From the NCBI GenBank assembly GCA_023415235.1, contig JAEZLP010000024.1, positions 1-13,455 on the forward strand: a DNA stretch of 13,455 nt, given 5' to 3'. The stretch comes from Bacillota bacterium. Lineage in GTDB: Bacteria; Bacillota; Clostridia; Peptostreptococcales; Anaerovoracaceae. The notes below the pieces were generated by a model that saw only the letters and a program-made list of their open reading frames with translations, ran no database searches and was not told where the DNA came from. Shown piece by piece: positions 6,400-13,455 of this stretch. Position 1 is the stretch's first letter, and every line of letters begins with the position of its first letter. A program made the position numbers and the translations under genes.

Positions 6400-7377
6400 A
6401 TGGTTTCTGTCGCAATGACCACATACAACGGCGAGAAATATATACTTGATCAGCTGGCATCACTCCACAACCAGACCATGCCGCCGGATGAAGTGGTTAT
6501 ATTCGATGACAACTCAACGGATAATACTGTTTCGTTAGTGCGCGGGTTCATTGAGGAGAATCAACTTGATCACTGGCACCTCGCAGTAAACTCGTCCAAT
6601 CTGGGATTTGTACGCAATTTTTATCAGGCTATAGACGCTACCTCGGGTGACTATATCTTTCTTTGTGATCAGGATGACATGTGGCACGCAGACAAGATTG
6701 AGAGAATGGTCACCATTTTTCTCGCGCATCCGGATATTTACGCCCTAAACGCAAGCTTTGAAAAGATTGACAACGACGGAGCAAAACTGCCATTCCGTGC
6801 CAAGTTAGGCCGCTCTAATTGCGGCCTGATTAAGAAGGTTGTCAAAAACGGAGCGCTTGTGAAGATTGGGCTCGATTCTGTCTTGTGGCGTAACATTTCG
6901 CCCGGCTGTACAGCTGCCTTTACCCATGCATGCCGAGAACTTTTTACCAGAAACCGTACTGGCCTGTGCCCGCATGATTGGGAGATAAACCTGTTCGGTG
7001 CGGTAATGAATGGCCTGTATTTTTATAGCGAGCCACTCACTGAATACCGTATTCATGGGGATAATACAATCGGCCTTGTTCAGTTAAAGGCGGGGCAAAG
7101 GTTATCGGCAGTATTACGGGATCCCCGTGTTGCGGCAGCGGAGGTGGAATACCGCCGTGCTGATGCGTATCTGAATTCGGAGTGGTTTAGCAATCTGCCA
7201 ATTAGTGATCAAAGAATGGTAAGAAAGCTAGGACGATTAACGAATAAAAGAATGCTGGCACTGACTAAAAAAAAGCTGTCACTATGGATTGCCCTTTTAT
7301 TTCATCTGCCTGACTACTGGCGTTGGCGGGGGCCTCAGGGGATACTTAATGATTTCCACTATATAACATCGAAGTAA
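6400..7377 (+). CDS. Family 2 glycosyltransferase, rhamnosyltransferase-like
   Basis: The product is 325 residues from ATG 6400, which follows AGGAGGG (6388-6394) at 5 bases and gives the usual N-terminus MVSVAMTTYNGEKYI. An in-frame TTG at 6268 would add 44 residues, but these do not resemble the family and span a promoter. The GT-A fold shows FDDNSTD (35-41), NLGFVRNFYQA (67-77), the DxD-type motif DQDDMW (90-95), SPGCTAAF (167-174), the probable catalytic HDW (192-194) and YRIHGDN (216-222). This set is typical of GT2 enzymes such as RgpB that add rhamnose to wall polysaccharides; the rml operon next door supplies the donor. No membrane anchor is clear, so it should act at the inner face of the membrane on a lipid-linked acceptor. 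Exact donor and linkage are inferred. Confidence 0.88.
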   Translation: MVSVAMTTYNGEKYILDQLASLHNQTMPPDEVVIFDDNSTDNTVSLVRGFIEENQLDHWHLAVNSSNLGFVRNFYQAIDATSGDYIFLCDQDDMWHADKIERMVTIFLAHPDIYALNASFEKIDNDGAKLPFRAKLGRSNCGLIKKVVKNGALVKIGLDSVLWRNISPGCTAAFTHACRELFTRNRTGLCPHDWEINLFGAVMNGLYFYSEPLTEYRIHGDNTIGLVQLKAGQRLSAVLRDPRVAAAEVEYRRADAYLNSEWFSNLPISDQRMVRKLGRLTNKRMLALTKKKLSLWIALLFHLPDYWRWRGPQGILNDFHYITSK

Positions 7378-7760
7378 AGATAGGTTATTGTAGCAAATTG
7401 AGTTCTCCACTTTTGGTATATTTTTATTGTAAAACTCTGATACGCCAGAAAGAGTCAAAATACTTGTCATTTTAACTGCTGCGTGGTATCCTATGGACAC
7501 GCTATTTAATTGGGCAGTAACGACTAAAATATGAACAAAATAGAGGGAAACGTATCGAGGCTAGATGTATGAAACAGGTCAGCAATCGCAACAGGCTGGA
7601 TTGACAAAGCAATACATGAACACTAGCACGGAGGAATTAAGGTGTGGAAATACCGGAATTCAGCCAATTCCCTCGGTGGGGAACTTTTTTTTTGAAATAT
7701 GTGCCGTGCGGATTATTTATTAAAGCTGTCCGGCTGGAAAAGGGAGAATAGGGTTTAACG
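7378..7760. other. Intergenic stretch with possible leader of the export operon
   Basis: This 383-bp stretch has no recognisable gene. No clear terminator follows the glycosyltransferase stop. A perfect TTGACA at 7601-7606 has only a poor -10 partner at the usual distance. The part from 7630 to 7695 contains a short ORF with a good ribosome binding site, overlapping hairpins and a run of nine T, listed separately. The rest shows nothing I can interpret. Confidence 0.4.
7630..7695 (+). promoter_or_regulatory. Attenuator-like leader: short ORF, competing hairpins and T-run
   Basis: GGAGG at 7630-7634 stands 7 bases before a GTG (7642) that opens a 17-codon ORF ending at TGA 7693-7695. Within it, GGAATT at 7655-7660 can pair with AATTCC at 7666-7671. 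The overlapping TTCCCT at 7668-7673 can instead pair with GGGGAA at 7678-7683, placing a 6-bp hairpin one base before nine T residues (7685-7693). The two stems exclude each other, as in transcription attenuators. The stems are short, and the arrangement could be fortuitous. Confidence 0.35.
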
Positions 7761-8327
7761 ATGAGAGTGCTTATAACCGATACTGGGAGTCAGCAGGGCT
7801 ATGACGTATGTCGCATTTTAGCTGAGCACGGTATCGAGCACCAAGGGATGGGGCCGGAACAGATAAATAATGCTGATGTCTGCGCCGCCGACTCTTATCC
7901 TGCAGACTATCGACCTGACGCAGTGATGCATGGTATGGCTTATACAGAAATGAATCAGGACGATTTAAAGAAGGTGTGCTGCGTTGCCGCAAACGAGGGC
8001 GGCAGGTGGAGCCGTCGCACCATGAAAAAGACTGATACAGCCGATCTTCCTTCGCTGCTGTTCGAGATGGTGACAACGAAGAAGTGCGGTCCGTATAATG
8101 ATACCTATGAGGACGTCTATTCTTTGGCGAAGTATACCCAGGGGCCTTTTCGCCAGGCAGAAAGAAAAACGATTTCAAACGTAATTCCTGTCAGCGAATA
8201 TCCAACCCCGGCAGTGGGTTCATCTCATTCCTGGCGGAGCAAAGCCTTAATTGACGGCGCTGGATCCACCGGCCGACCGAGTTGCCATGGCGCGCTCAGG
8301 TGTTGCGTTAAAGGAGATCTTTTATGA
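7761..8327 (+). pseudogene. rmlD: Decayed second rmlD with internal deletion
   Basis: The 188-codon ORF joins two ends of an RmlD-type reductase. Residues 1-80 follow the family N-terminus (MRVLITDTGSQQGYDVCRIL, YRPDAVMHGMAYTEMN). From about residue 93, ADLPSLLFEMV, FRQAERKTISNVIPVSEYPTPAV and GRPSCHGAL follow the family C-terminus. Roughly 100-120 residues between them are missing, including the STDYVF and YxxxK active site. The cofactor motif is also damaged: TGxxGQLG has become TDTGSQQG. The protein cannot be a working reductase. The reading frame has nevertheless stayed open and its TGA overlaps the ATG of wzm, so it may still be translated and couple translation into wzm. It differs clearly from the intact rmlD at 2780 and is closer in style to other clostridial RmlD proteins, so it is not a recent copy of it. 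Confidence 0.85.
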
Positions 8328-9133
8328 ATACAGCCAAGAATTTTCTTGCTTTTTTTACAGACATTTTAAAAAACCGAAAGATGCTCCTGGGCCTTGCCAA
8401 AAATGACTGCCGTGCGAAGTTTGCTTCTTCCTTTTTAGGAATCGTCTGGGCATTTATACAGCCACTAGTGACGATATTAGTGTTCTGGTTTGTGTTCCAG
8501 GTGGGCTTTAAAAACCCTCCGGTTAGCGACGTGCCGTTCATCATCTGGTTTTTACCGGCCTATCTTGCTTGGGCTTTTTTTTCAGAGGCACTGGTTTCAG
8601 GAACCAACTGCCTGATGGAGTACAGCTATCTTGTGAAAAAGGTTAACTTTCGAGTGAGTATGATTCCCGTGGTGAAGATTCTTTCTTCTGCCTTCGTACA
8701 CATTGCTTTCATTGCTTTCATATTTGTTATGGTGGCGACATGCGGCGTACCTTTGTCCATCTATAATGTACAAGTAATTTACTATTTTTTATGCACGTGT
8801 ATACTGTTGCTGGGTCTGTGTTGGCTGTTTGCGGCTATTGCCCCGTTTTTAAAAGATATGGTGAACATTATTGGTGTGGTTATTCAGATCGGCTTTTGGA
8901 TGACGCCTATTTTTTGGAATGCTGACGAAATGGCTCCTTGGGTACAAAATGTTCTAAAACTGAATCCTATGTTCTACATCTGTCGGGGTTATCGGGATTG
9001 CTTTGTGGATCATGTTTGGTTTTGGCAGCACGGTTATACAAGCCTCTATTTTTGGGGTATAACCCTTATTCTGCTTTTCGTGGGAGCTTATCTGTTCCGG
9101 CGTATGCGTCCGCAATTTGCGGACGTGTTGTAA
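8324..9133 (+). CDS. Polysaccharide ABC exporter, permease subunit (Wzm/RgpC type)
   Basis: This is the membrane subunit of an ABC-2 type exporter that flips lipid-linked polysaccharide across the cytoplasmic membrane. The product is 269 residues, normal for the family. The N-terminal amphipathic part contains LAKNDCRAKFASSFLGIVWAF, the family's characteristic interface helix. Six membrane segments can be drawn at about 38-60, 72-92, 117-140, 150-173, 180-198 and 241-258, with LNPMFYICRGYRD before the last. AAGGAG at 8311-8316 precedes ATG 8324. The start overlaps the stop of the decayed rmlD (ATGA), and 12 bp separate the end from the ATPase gene. The partner is the next gene. It equals Wzm in Gram-negative O-antigen export and RgpC or TagG in Gram-positive bacteria; the rhamnose context favours an Rgp-like substrate. 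Confidence 0.93.
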   Translation: MNTAKNFLAFFTDILKNRKMLLGLAKNDCRAKFASSFLGIVWAFIQPLVTILVFWFVFQVGFKNPPVSDVPFIIWFLPAYLAWAFFSEALVSGTNCLMEYSYLVKKVNFRVSMIPVVKILSSAFVHIAFIAFIFVMVATCGVPLSIYNVQVIYYFLCTCILLLGLCWLFAAIAPFLKDMVNIIGVVIQIGFWMTPIFWNADEMAPWVQNVLKLNPMFYICRGYRDCFVDHVWFWQHGYTSLYFWGITLILLFVGAYLFRRMRPQFADVL

Positions 9134-9145
9134 CGGAGGTGTTAC

Positions 9146-10399
9146 ATGAGTGACTTGATCATTCATGCCGAGCATGTGAGCAAGGCATATAAGTTATATA
9201 ATAAAAAGAGCGACCGTGTGAGAGAGGCGCTGCGCCCCGGTAAGCAGTATCACAAGATGTTTTATGCGCTTAAAGATGTGACATTCTCTGTACGGCGGGG
9301 AGAGACCATCGGTATCGTCGGAACCAACGGTTCTGGTAAGTCCACACTGCTGAAGATTCTCGCCGGGGTGACGGTTCCTACCAGTGGTACTGTGAATCTC
9401 AACGGCAAAGTTTCCGCTCTGCTGGAGTTGGGCGCGGGCTTCAATCCGGAGTATGACGGTTTGGAAAATATATCTTTAAACGCTACTATGATGGGCTATT
9501 CAAAAGAGGAGATGGAGCAACGCCGAGAGGACATCATCCGTTTTGCGGACATCGGCGAGTATATTAATCAGCCGGTTAAGAACTATTCAAGTGGTATGTT
9601 TGCCCGGCTTGCATTTGCCGTGGCTATTAGTGTAGCGCCGGAGATTCTTATTGTAGACGAGACGCTAAGTGTGGGTGATATGCGCTTTCAAATCAAATGC
9701 ATGGATCGGATGAAGGCTATGATGGAAAACGGCACGACGATTTTATATGTGTCCCACGACACTAGTTCTGTCCGTCGGTTCTGCCAGCGGGTGATGTGGA
9801 TTAATAACGGCGAACTGAAGGCGGTGGGCGAGGTCAACCAAATCGCCGATCAATACGAGGACTTTCTGCGTAGTCTGGCGGCTACGGATGTGCAAGCAGA
9901 GACTTTGGAGAATCAGACAGAAGACGCTGCACCGACTTTTGCTCCGGTGCAGGATGGTAGCGTTGCAAAGGTGGTGCAGATACGCGTTCGGGATGAGTCG
10001 GGACGGGATGTAGATGTTATTAACTATGCTACGCCGGTGGAAGTTCAAGTTGAATACGATGTGTACGATACTCAGGTGATCGATCCTGTGCTAGGTGTAG
10101 CATTGTTCCGGTCAGATGGCGATTATGTTTGTGGACTTAACACATTGCTTGACAATGTACGTATCCCTTGGAAATATGGGCGTAATCGCTTTTCCATTTA
10201 CTATTCTAAAGGGTTGCGAGTGCTGGGGGGGCAGTATTACTTCGACGTAGCGCTGCGCGACCAGACCGCCACGGTGAATATTGATTATAAGACGCGTATT
10301 CGCGATATTCAGGTGAACAGCGGCTATCTAGCGGAAGGCCGGATAGTACTGCTTCACCATTGGGGCGCTTGGCAGGAGGGAGTCGGTACAGATGAGTAA
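9146..10399 (+). CDS. Polysaccharide ABC exporter, ATPase subunit with C-terminal sugar-recognition domain (Wzt type)
   Basis: The product is 417 residues: an ABC ATPase (about 1-245) followed by a linker and a Wzt-C-like beta domain (about 275-410). Walker A GTNGSGKST is at 59-67, the signature YSSGM at 147-151, Walker B ILIVDE at 167-172 and the switch histidine H204. GGAGGT at 9136-9141 precedes ATG 9146. The C-terminal domain contains VEVQVEYDVYD, GVALFRSDGDYVCG and GGQYYFDVAL, the pattern of Wzt domains that bind the finished, capped end of the exported glycan. ATPases without this domain (about 250-300 residues, TagH or KpsT style) do not select capped chains, so its presence is informative. 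The gene overlaps the next by 8 bp, implying a shared transcript and coupled translation. Confidence 0.93.
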   Translation: MSDLIIHAEHVSKAYKLYNKKSDRVREALRPGKQYHKMFYALKDVTFSVRRGETIGIVGTNGSGKSTLLKILAGVTVPTSGTVNLNGKVSALLELGAGFNPEYDGLENISLNATMMGYSKEEMEQRREDIIRFADIGEYINQPVKNYSSGMFARLAFAVAISVAPEILIVDETLSVGDMRFQIKCMDRMKAMMENGTTILYVSHDTSSVRRFCQRVMWINNGELKAVGEVNQIADQYEDFLRSLAATDVQAETLENQTEDAAPTFAPVQDGSVAKVVQIRVRDESGRDVDVINYATPVEVQVEYDVYDTQVIDPVLGVALFRSDGDYVCGLNTLLDNVRIPWKYGRNRFSIYYSKGLRVLGGQYYFDVALRDQTATVNIDYKTRIRDIQVNSGYLAEGRIVLLHHWGAWQEGVGTDE

Positions 10400-13300
10400 A
10401 TACGAAATGCCCATGGAGACTATGCCCGGTACTATTCCCGCCATGCTGATGGAGCGGATTTTGCCTGACATGGACGTATTGGAATTCGGTTGTGCAACCG
10501 GACGGATGACCCGTTACATGAAAGAGAAAAAGTGTTGCCGTGTTTGGATCGTAGAGATAGACAGGGAGGCTTATCAGATTGCGTCCACATATGCCAGTGG
10601 CGGCTGGTGCGGCGACGCAGAGCATACTGATTGGCTGGAGGAATTTAAGGGAAAGAAATTTGATCGCATACTGTTTGCGGATGTATTGGAGCACCTGCGG
10701 GATCCTGGCCGGGTTCTGGAAATGGCGGGAACGCTGTTGAAAGAAGACGGTGAGATTCTCGTTTCCATCCCCAACATTGCTCACTTTGACATTCTGGCAA
10801 ACTTGGTGCAGAATCGTTTTCCCTATACGAAGTTGGGTCTGTTGGACAATACCCATGTCCATTTCTGGGGTTATCAGGACTTGCAGCCGTTTTTTGGAAA
10901 GGCTGGGTTGACGATGACTGTATTGGATGGTGCTTATGCGCCTCCCTATACCACGGAGCAGGATGTATCCGAAGAAGATGTTTCCCCGTTGCTACAAGAC
11001 GCATTGCTGCGTACGCCACTGCACACCGTTTATCAGTATTTTATTGTAGCGCAGAAAACCGATTGGACGATGAAAAGCGGCACTCGGTTTGAGAATCGAC
11101 TAATACCCTACGGGAGCAACATGGACGCCTATTTTTTCTGGGACACTGGCTCTGGTTATCAATCAGATCAGTGGACTCGATTGCATCCAGAGATGGACGA
11201 AAACGGTGCAGTATATCGTTTTCGGGCGAAGATTCCTGAGAACTGCTATCGTGTACGGTTCGATCCTGTAGAGGGTTCCTTTTGTCTTGTGAGCCGTCTG
11301 CAGGCGGTCAGTGATCGCGGTATATGCGAATTTGCTCCGCTTAACGGCACCCGCGTGGAAGAATTTGTGCTATTTGCTGTTACCGACCCGCAGATTGAAA
11401 TCACATTACCAGAGGGGGCGTGCGAGTTAGAGCTCACGGTTACGATCTATCCTGTGCTGGGGCGTGACTGGAAACGGCTTTTCACGCGGACGGTCGTTGC
11501 ACAGAAGGCCTGTGTCCGGTTGATGCAAGAAACTGCCCATTTTACCGAAGAGAATAGTCGTTTGCAGGCGGAAAAGATTGAGCTGGAGGTTGTGCGCGCT
11601 AAGTTGCTGGAAGAGAAGTCTAAAATCAAAACGCATAATAGTGCGCTCTTAACACAAATCAGCTTGCTGACAGAGCAACTGAAACAAAGCCAAGGAGATG
11701 CTCGGATCTGGGCAGCGCAATATTATGCCATCTCAAACGCTCAGTGGTGGAAAATAACGGCGCCGCTTCGCAAGGTGGTGAGCGCCTTCAAGCGCACCCG
11801 TTGGGGTCATCTTGCATACAAAGGATTGAGTTATTGGCGCACTAATGGATTTCGTGTAACTGTGCGTAAAGCACTTAATTATTTTGCGAATAAGACATCT
11901 TTCCGCGTCTTGGCGATCAGGGAACCAGTGGAGAACTTTTCCATTCTGGCTTCAATCTTTGCAAAAAGCCGGGATACAGAAGTTTATCTTGTGCAGACGC
12001 TGAAAAACTATGATGGTGCCAAAGAAAGAAAAGTGTTGGTGCTCTCTCACGAGCTGAATCTTACTGGCGGACCGGTTGCGATTTTACACCTGACGGAAAG
12101 CCTAAAAGAAAATGGGTATTTACCAGTGGTGGTTTCTCCACACAATGGCGTGCTGGTGCATGTTCTGGAGGTACGTAATATACCGGTGCTGATATGCCCC
12201 CGGCTGTATACCTCAGAGATCATACGGCTGTTCGCCGGCTTATTTGATGTGGTGATTGCCAATACCATCGTTAGCGCACCGGCAGTGACGGCGCTATACG
12301 GATTTTTCCAACCGGTGGTATGGTGGATCCATGAGGCGGAGGTGTCTTATCATAGCGGTGCATTGGCCGCTATGCCGGAATTTCTGCCCGATAACGTGCA
12401 CGTCTATGCAGGAGGTGCCTACGCAAATGCACTACTACTGTCCCACCGCCCTGCGTGGAACGTGAAGGAATTACTCTATTACGTTCCAGATCAGATGGAG
12501 GGCGCGGAGTCTTACACCCTGCCCGACAAAGCGGAAGGCAAGATTGTGTTCGCTTGTATCGGTATGCTGGAGCAGCGCAAAGGTCAGGATATTCTAGTTA
12601 ATGCACTGGAAAGTTTGCCAGAGGAGCAGGTGCGTCGAGGTTATTATATCTTTGTCGGCCGCCGGTGCTATGCGCCCTGTTATGAAAGCATTATGGCGCT
12701 ACGGAACCAATTCCCCGAAAATGTGCTGTATATCGAGGAGCTACCAATGGAGGCCTTACGCCGACTGTATCACCGGATGGACTGCCTGATTTGCTGTTCC
12801 CTGGACGATCCTATGCCTATTGTAGTGACAGAAGCCATGGCGGCGTCGAAGTTGGTGATCTGTTCTGAGCATACCGGCTCAGCAGCTATTTTACGCGCGG
12901 ATAGAAGCGGCCTTGTATATAATAACGATGATCCACTGGAACTGGCTGGGTGCATCGCCCGGATATTGGAGCATGATGACGAGGTAGACGGCCTGCGTAA
13001 AGCAGCCCGACGCAGCTACGAGACTCATTTTTCAAAGGAAGTGTTCACCCAGAACCTTTTGAATGTCATGTATAGTTTAGCGTCGGTGGAGCGGGAAGAC
13101 TTGCCCATGGGGAAAAGCCTGACTATGGCAGCGCTGGCAACAGATTTTCATGCCCACAGCCAGTGCGGTGACTGCTTTTCTCTGGAGGAAACGGCCCGCG
13201 GCTATGATACGGTTCCCGGCGTTCGCCGTGTGCTGCTGCTCTCTCACGAATTATCTCGGACAGGTGCACCTGTTGTGCTATACTTTCTGGCCCGTAGTCT

Positions 13301-13455
13301 GCAAAAACAAGGGGCTCAAGTAATGGTGATGACACGGGAGACCGGACCTCTATTGAGCAAGATGGCAGAAGACGGTATTCCCGTAATCGCCTATACTTGC
13401 CTGAATCAGGATAATTTTTTGGTACAGCACGCTGAGATATTTGATTTGATTGTGG
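10392..13455 (+). CDS. Giant fusion: SAM methyltransferase, beta domain, coiled coil and tandem GT4-like glycosyltransferases (3' end outside window)
   Basis: The frame from ATG 10392 stays open to the edge, 1021 complete codons. AGGAGGG (10374-10380) precedes the start, which overlaps the ATPase stop. Residues 1-222 form a class I methyltransferase: SAM loop LEFGCATGRM (30-39), acidic VEID (54-57) and ADVLEHLRDP (96-105). About 240-372 is probably beta-rich (YFFWDTGSGYQSDQW near 247), as in sugar-binding domains. About 377-433 is a coiled coil (ENSRLQAEKIELE onward), followed by WWKITAPLRK (452-461), a motif often seen in glycosyltransferase fusions. About 547-897 is a complete GT-B, GT4-like enzyme: SHELNLTGGP (551-560), GMLEQRKGQD (724-733) and DDPMPIVVTEAM (805-816). 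A second GT begins at 947 with SHELSRTGAP (951-960) and is cut by the edge. It should act at the inner membrane face, extending and perhaps methyl-capping the glycan exported by the preceding ABC pair. Domains are clear; substrates are inferred. Confidence 0.9.
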   Translation, partial: MSKYEMPMETMPGTIPAMLMERILPDMDVLEFGCATGRMTRYMKEKKCCRVWIVEIDREAYQIASTYASGGWCGDAEHTDWLEEFKGKKFDRILFADVLEHLRDPGRVLEMAGTLLKEDGEILVSIPNIAHFDILANLVQNRFPYTKLGLLDNTHVHFWGYQDLQPFFGKAGLTMTVLDGAYAPPYTTEQDVSEEDVSPLLQDALLRTPLHTVYQYFIVAQKTDWTMKSGTRFENRLIPYGSNMDAYFFWDTGSGYQSDQWTRLHPEMDENGAVYRFRAKIPENCYRVRFDPVEGSFCLVSRLQAVSDRGICEFAPLNGTRVEEFVLFAVTDPQIEITLPEGACELELTVTIYPVLGRDWKRLFTRTVVAQKACVRLMQETAHFTEENSRLQAEKIELEVVRAKLLEEKSKIKTHNSALLTQISLLTEQLKQSQGDARIWAAQYYAISNAQWWKITAPLRKVVSAFKRTRWGHLAYKGLSYWRTNGFRVTVRKALNYFANKTSFRVLAIREPVENFSILASIFAKSRDTEVYLVQTLKNYDGAKERKVLVLSHELNLTGGPVAILHLTESLKENGYLPVVVSPHNGVLVHVLEVRNIPVLICPRLYTSEIIRLFAGLFDVVIANTIVSAPAVTALYGFFQPVVWWIHEAEVSYHSGALAAMPEFLPDNVHVYAGGAYANALLLSHRPAWNVKELLYYVPDQMEGAESYTLPDKAEGKIVFACIGMLEQRKGQDILVNALESLPEEQVRRGYYIFVGRRCYAPCYESIMALRNQFPENVLYIEELPMEALRRLYHRMDCLICCSLDDPMPIVVTEAMAASKLVICSEHTGSAAILRADRSGLVYNNDDPLELAGCIARILEHDDEVDGLRKAARRSYETHFSKEVFTQNLLNVMYSLASVEREDLPMGKSLTMAALATDFHAHSQCGDCFSLEETARGYDTVPGVRRVLLLSHELSRTGAPVVLYFLARSLQKQGAQVMVMTRETGPLLSKMAEDGIPVIAYTCLNQDNFLVQHAEIFDLIV

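Noticed and set aside
7728..7740. GTCCGGCTGGAAA as a further copy of the repeat motif seen at 1422-1750
   Set aside because: Only eight bases match (CCGGCTGG) and the TAA part is missing; chance is a sufficient explanation.

Overview
The window looks like a low-to-medium GC member of the Firmicutes (class Clostridia, probably gut-associated). The main clues are the strong AGGAGG-type ribosome binding sites, a sporulation-type sigma-factor fragment, a Tn4451-type TnpV protein, and a cell-wall polysaccharide locus of the rhamnan (Rgp) kind. All supported protein-coding genes lie on the + strand. The taxon is inferred from gene content, not from a marker gene.

Left part (1-2140): the C-terminal end of a SigE/SigK-type sigma factor, whose last residues look altered, is followed by a ParB-family protein, an orphan 69-residue ORF and a TnpV-family protein. 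ParB plus TnpV suggests the edge or remains of an integrative or conjugative element. The orphan ORF lies inside a perfect 20-bp inverted repeat, and a shorter inverted repeat of the same core lies just upstream. Middle non-coding stretch (2139-2779): no gene is recognised, but four hairpins stand almost end to end at 2539-2629.

Polysaccharide part (2780-13455): a complete dTDP-L-rhamnose operon in the order rmlD-rmlA-rmlC-rmlB ends at an intrinsic terminator (about 6231-6262). A family 2 glycosyltransferase resembling rhamnosyltransferases follows, with its own extended -10 promoter. After 383 bp that include an attenuator-like structure comes a decayed second rmlD with its catalytic middle deleted. 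Its stop codon overlaps the start of wzm. Then come the ABC-exporter permease (Wzm/RgpC type), its ATPase with a C-terminal sugar-recognition domain (Wzt type), and a very large ORF that runs off the right edge. That ORF is 1021 codons within the window and fuses a SAM methyltransferase, a probable beta-rich domain, a coiled coil, a complete GT-B (GT4-like) glycosyltransferase and the start of a second one.

Taken together, the rml genes would supply dTDP-L-rhamnose, the glycosyltransferases would build a rhamnose-containing glycan on a lipid carrier, and Wzm/Wzt would export it. The methyltransferase plus coiled coil beside a Wzt with a C-terminal domain recalls systems in which a cap added to the growing chain end stops elongation and is read by the exporter. 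Here that would be carried by one giant polypeptide that also polymerises. This last model is inference.
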